A DNA stretch of 22,947 bases, taken from positions 1-22,947 of the forward strand of contig JAFVEX010000105.1 in the NCBI GenBank assembly GCA_017475785.1. Direction: 5' to 3'. The position numbers and the translations under genes were made by a program. This stretch comes from Eubacterium sp. GTDB taxonomy: Bacteria > Bacillota_A > Clostridia > Lachnospirales > Lachnospiraceae. Shown here in pieces: positions 22,808 through 22,947 of the stretch. Each line of letters begins with the position of its first letter. Position 1 is the stretch's first letter. The notes beneath the pieces were generated by a model. It saw nothing but the letters and a program-made list of their open reading frames with translations. It searched no databases and was not told the DNA's origin.

Positions 22808-22947
22808 TGGCGTCATATTCTTCCTGCGACAAGATGCCGAGGTCGAACAGCTGCTTGAGCTGCTGAAGCACCGTCACCGGATCTTCCTTCTGCGCGGACG
22901 CGTCTGCGCCTGCAGCGGCAGGCGGTCCCTGCGCTGCGTCCGGCTGT
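22779..22947 (-). CDS. SHOCT-domain protein (partial, N-terminus beyond right edge)
   Basis: Only the last 56 codons are present, entering from the right edge and ending TGA at 22781-22779. The visible sequence is an Ala/Pro/Gly-rich linker followed by DPVTVLQQLKQLFDLG and ILSQEEYDAKKAEVIRRM, a textbook SHOCT (short C-terminal) domain, typically found at the end of membrane or filament-associated proteins and thought to mediate oligomerisation. The upstream part that would tell its role is outside the window. It is the likely first visible gene of the group with the 4TM and HNH genes; 111 bp separate it from the next start. Confidence 0.85.
   Translation of the reverse strand, partial: QPDAAQGPPAAAGADASAQKEDPVTVLQQLKQLFDLGILSQEEYDAKKAEVIRRM

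Noticed and set aside
1..22947. Mobile elements or defence islands
   Set aside because: No transposase, integrase, terminal repeats, tRNA flank or recognisable restriction system apart from the isolated HNH protein.

Overview
The window looks like the chromosome of an anaerobic, moderately GC-rich Clostridia-type Firmicute, most likely in or near Lachnospiraceae. The clues are near-universal GGAGG ribosome binding sites, canonical TTGACA/TATAAT promoters, a YtrA-type GntR regulator with its ABC exporter genes, secreted proteins built from SH3, FnIII and DUF4854-like modules, and oxygen-sensitive iron-sulfur assimilation genes. Family-level placement is inference. I see no rRNA, tRNA, CRISPR array, transposase or phage gene.

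Layout, left to right. (1) 1-3148, minus strand: a three-gene operon of GntR/YtrA regulator, ABC ATPase and large ABC permease (cut by the left edge), behind a sigma-A promoter whose -10 box lies inside a perfect GTGTACTA-N7-TAGTACAC operator. (2) 3186-5947, minus: a secreted M6-family metalloprotease with its own promoter, a leader carrying a 40-bp tandem duplication, and a terminator hairpin that contains its stop codon. (3) 5944-14802, minus: a complete sulfate uptake and activation cluster, cysP-cysT-cysW-cysA-aprA-aprB-cysD-cysN. Sulfate is imported by CysPTWA, adenylated to APS by CysDN, and APS is reduced to sulfite by an AprBA-type enzyme. Neither APS kinase (CysC) nor CysH is present; CysN instead ends in what looks like a dead APS-kinase domain. 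Sulfite reductase must be elsewhere. (4) 15046-15820, minus: a water-type aquaporin with its own promoter. (5) 15866-19174, minus: proA, a Fic protein and a metallo-beta-lactamase-fold protein, probably one operon behind a roughly 200-nt leader rich in inverted repeats. (6) 19389-20344, plus: the only plus-strand gene, a secreted SH3 / acidic linker / 3D-like protein, ending in a hairpin shared with the convergent gene. (7) 20410-21266, minus: a secreted FnIII/DUF4854-like protein. (8) 21358-22947, minus: a tight group of a SHOCT-domain protein (cut by the right edge), a four-helix membrane protein and a membrane-anchored HNH nuclease-like protein.

The most informative parts are the AprBA-based assimilatory sulfate cluster with its degenerate CysN tail, the Fic protein with altered motifs, and the SHOCT/4TM/HNH group of unknown function. 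There is no evidence of recent horizontal transfer. Gene starts were chosen from ribosome binding site position and family start, so several are shorter than the longest open frame.
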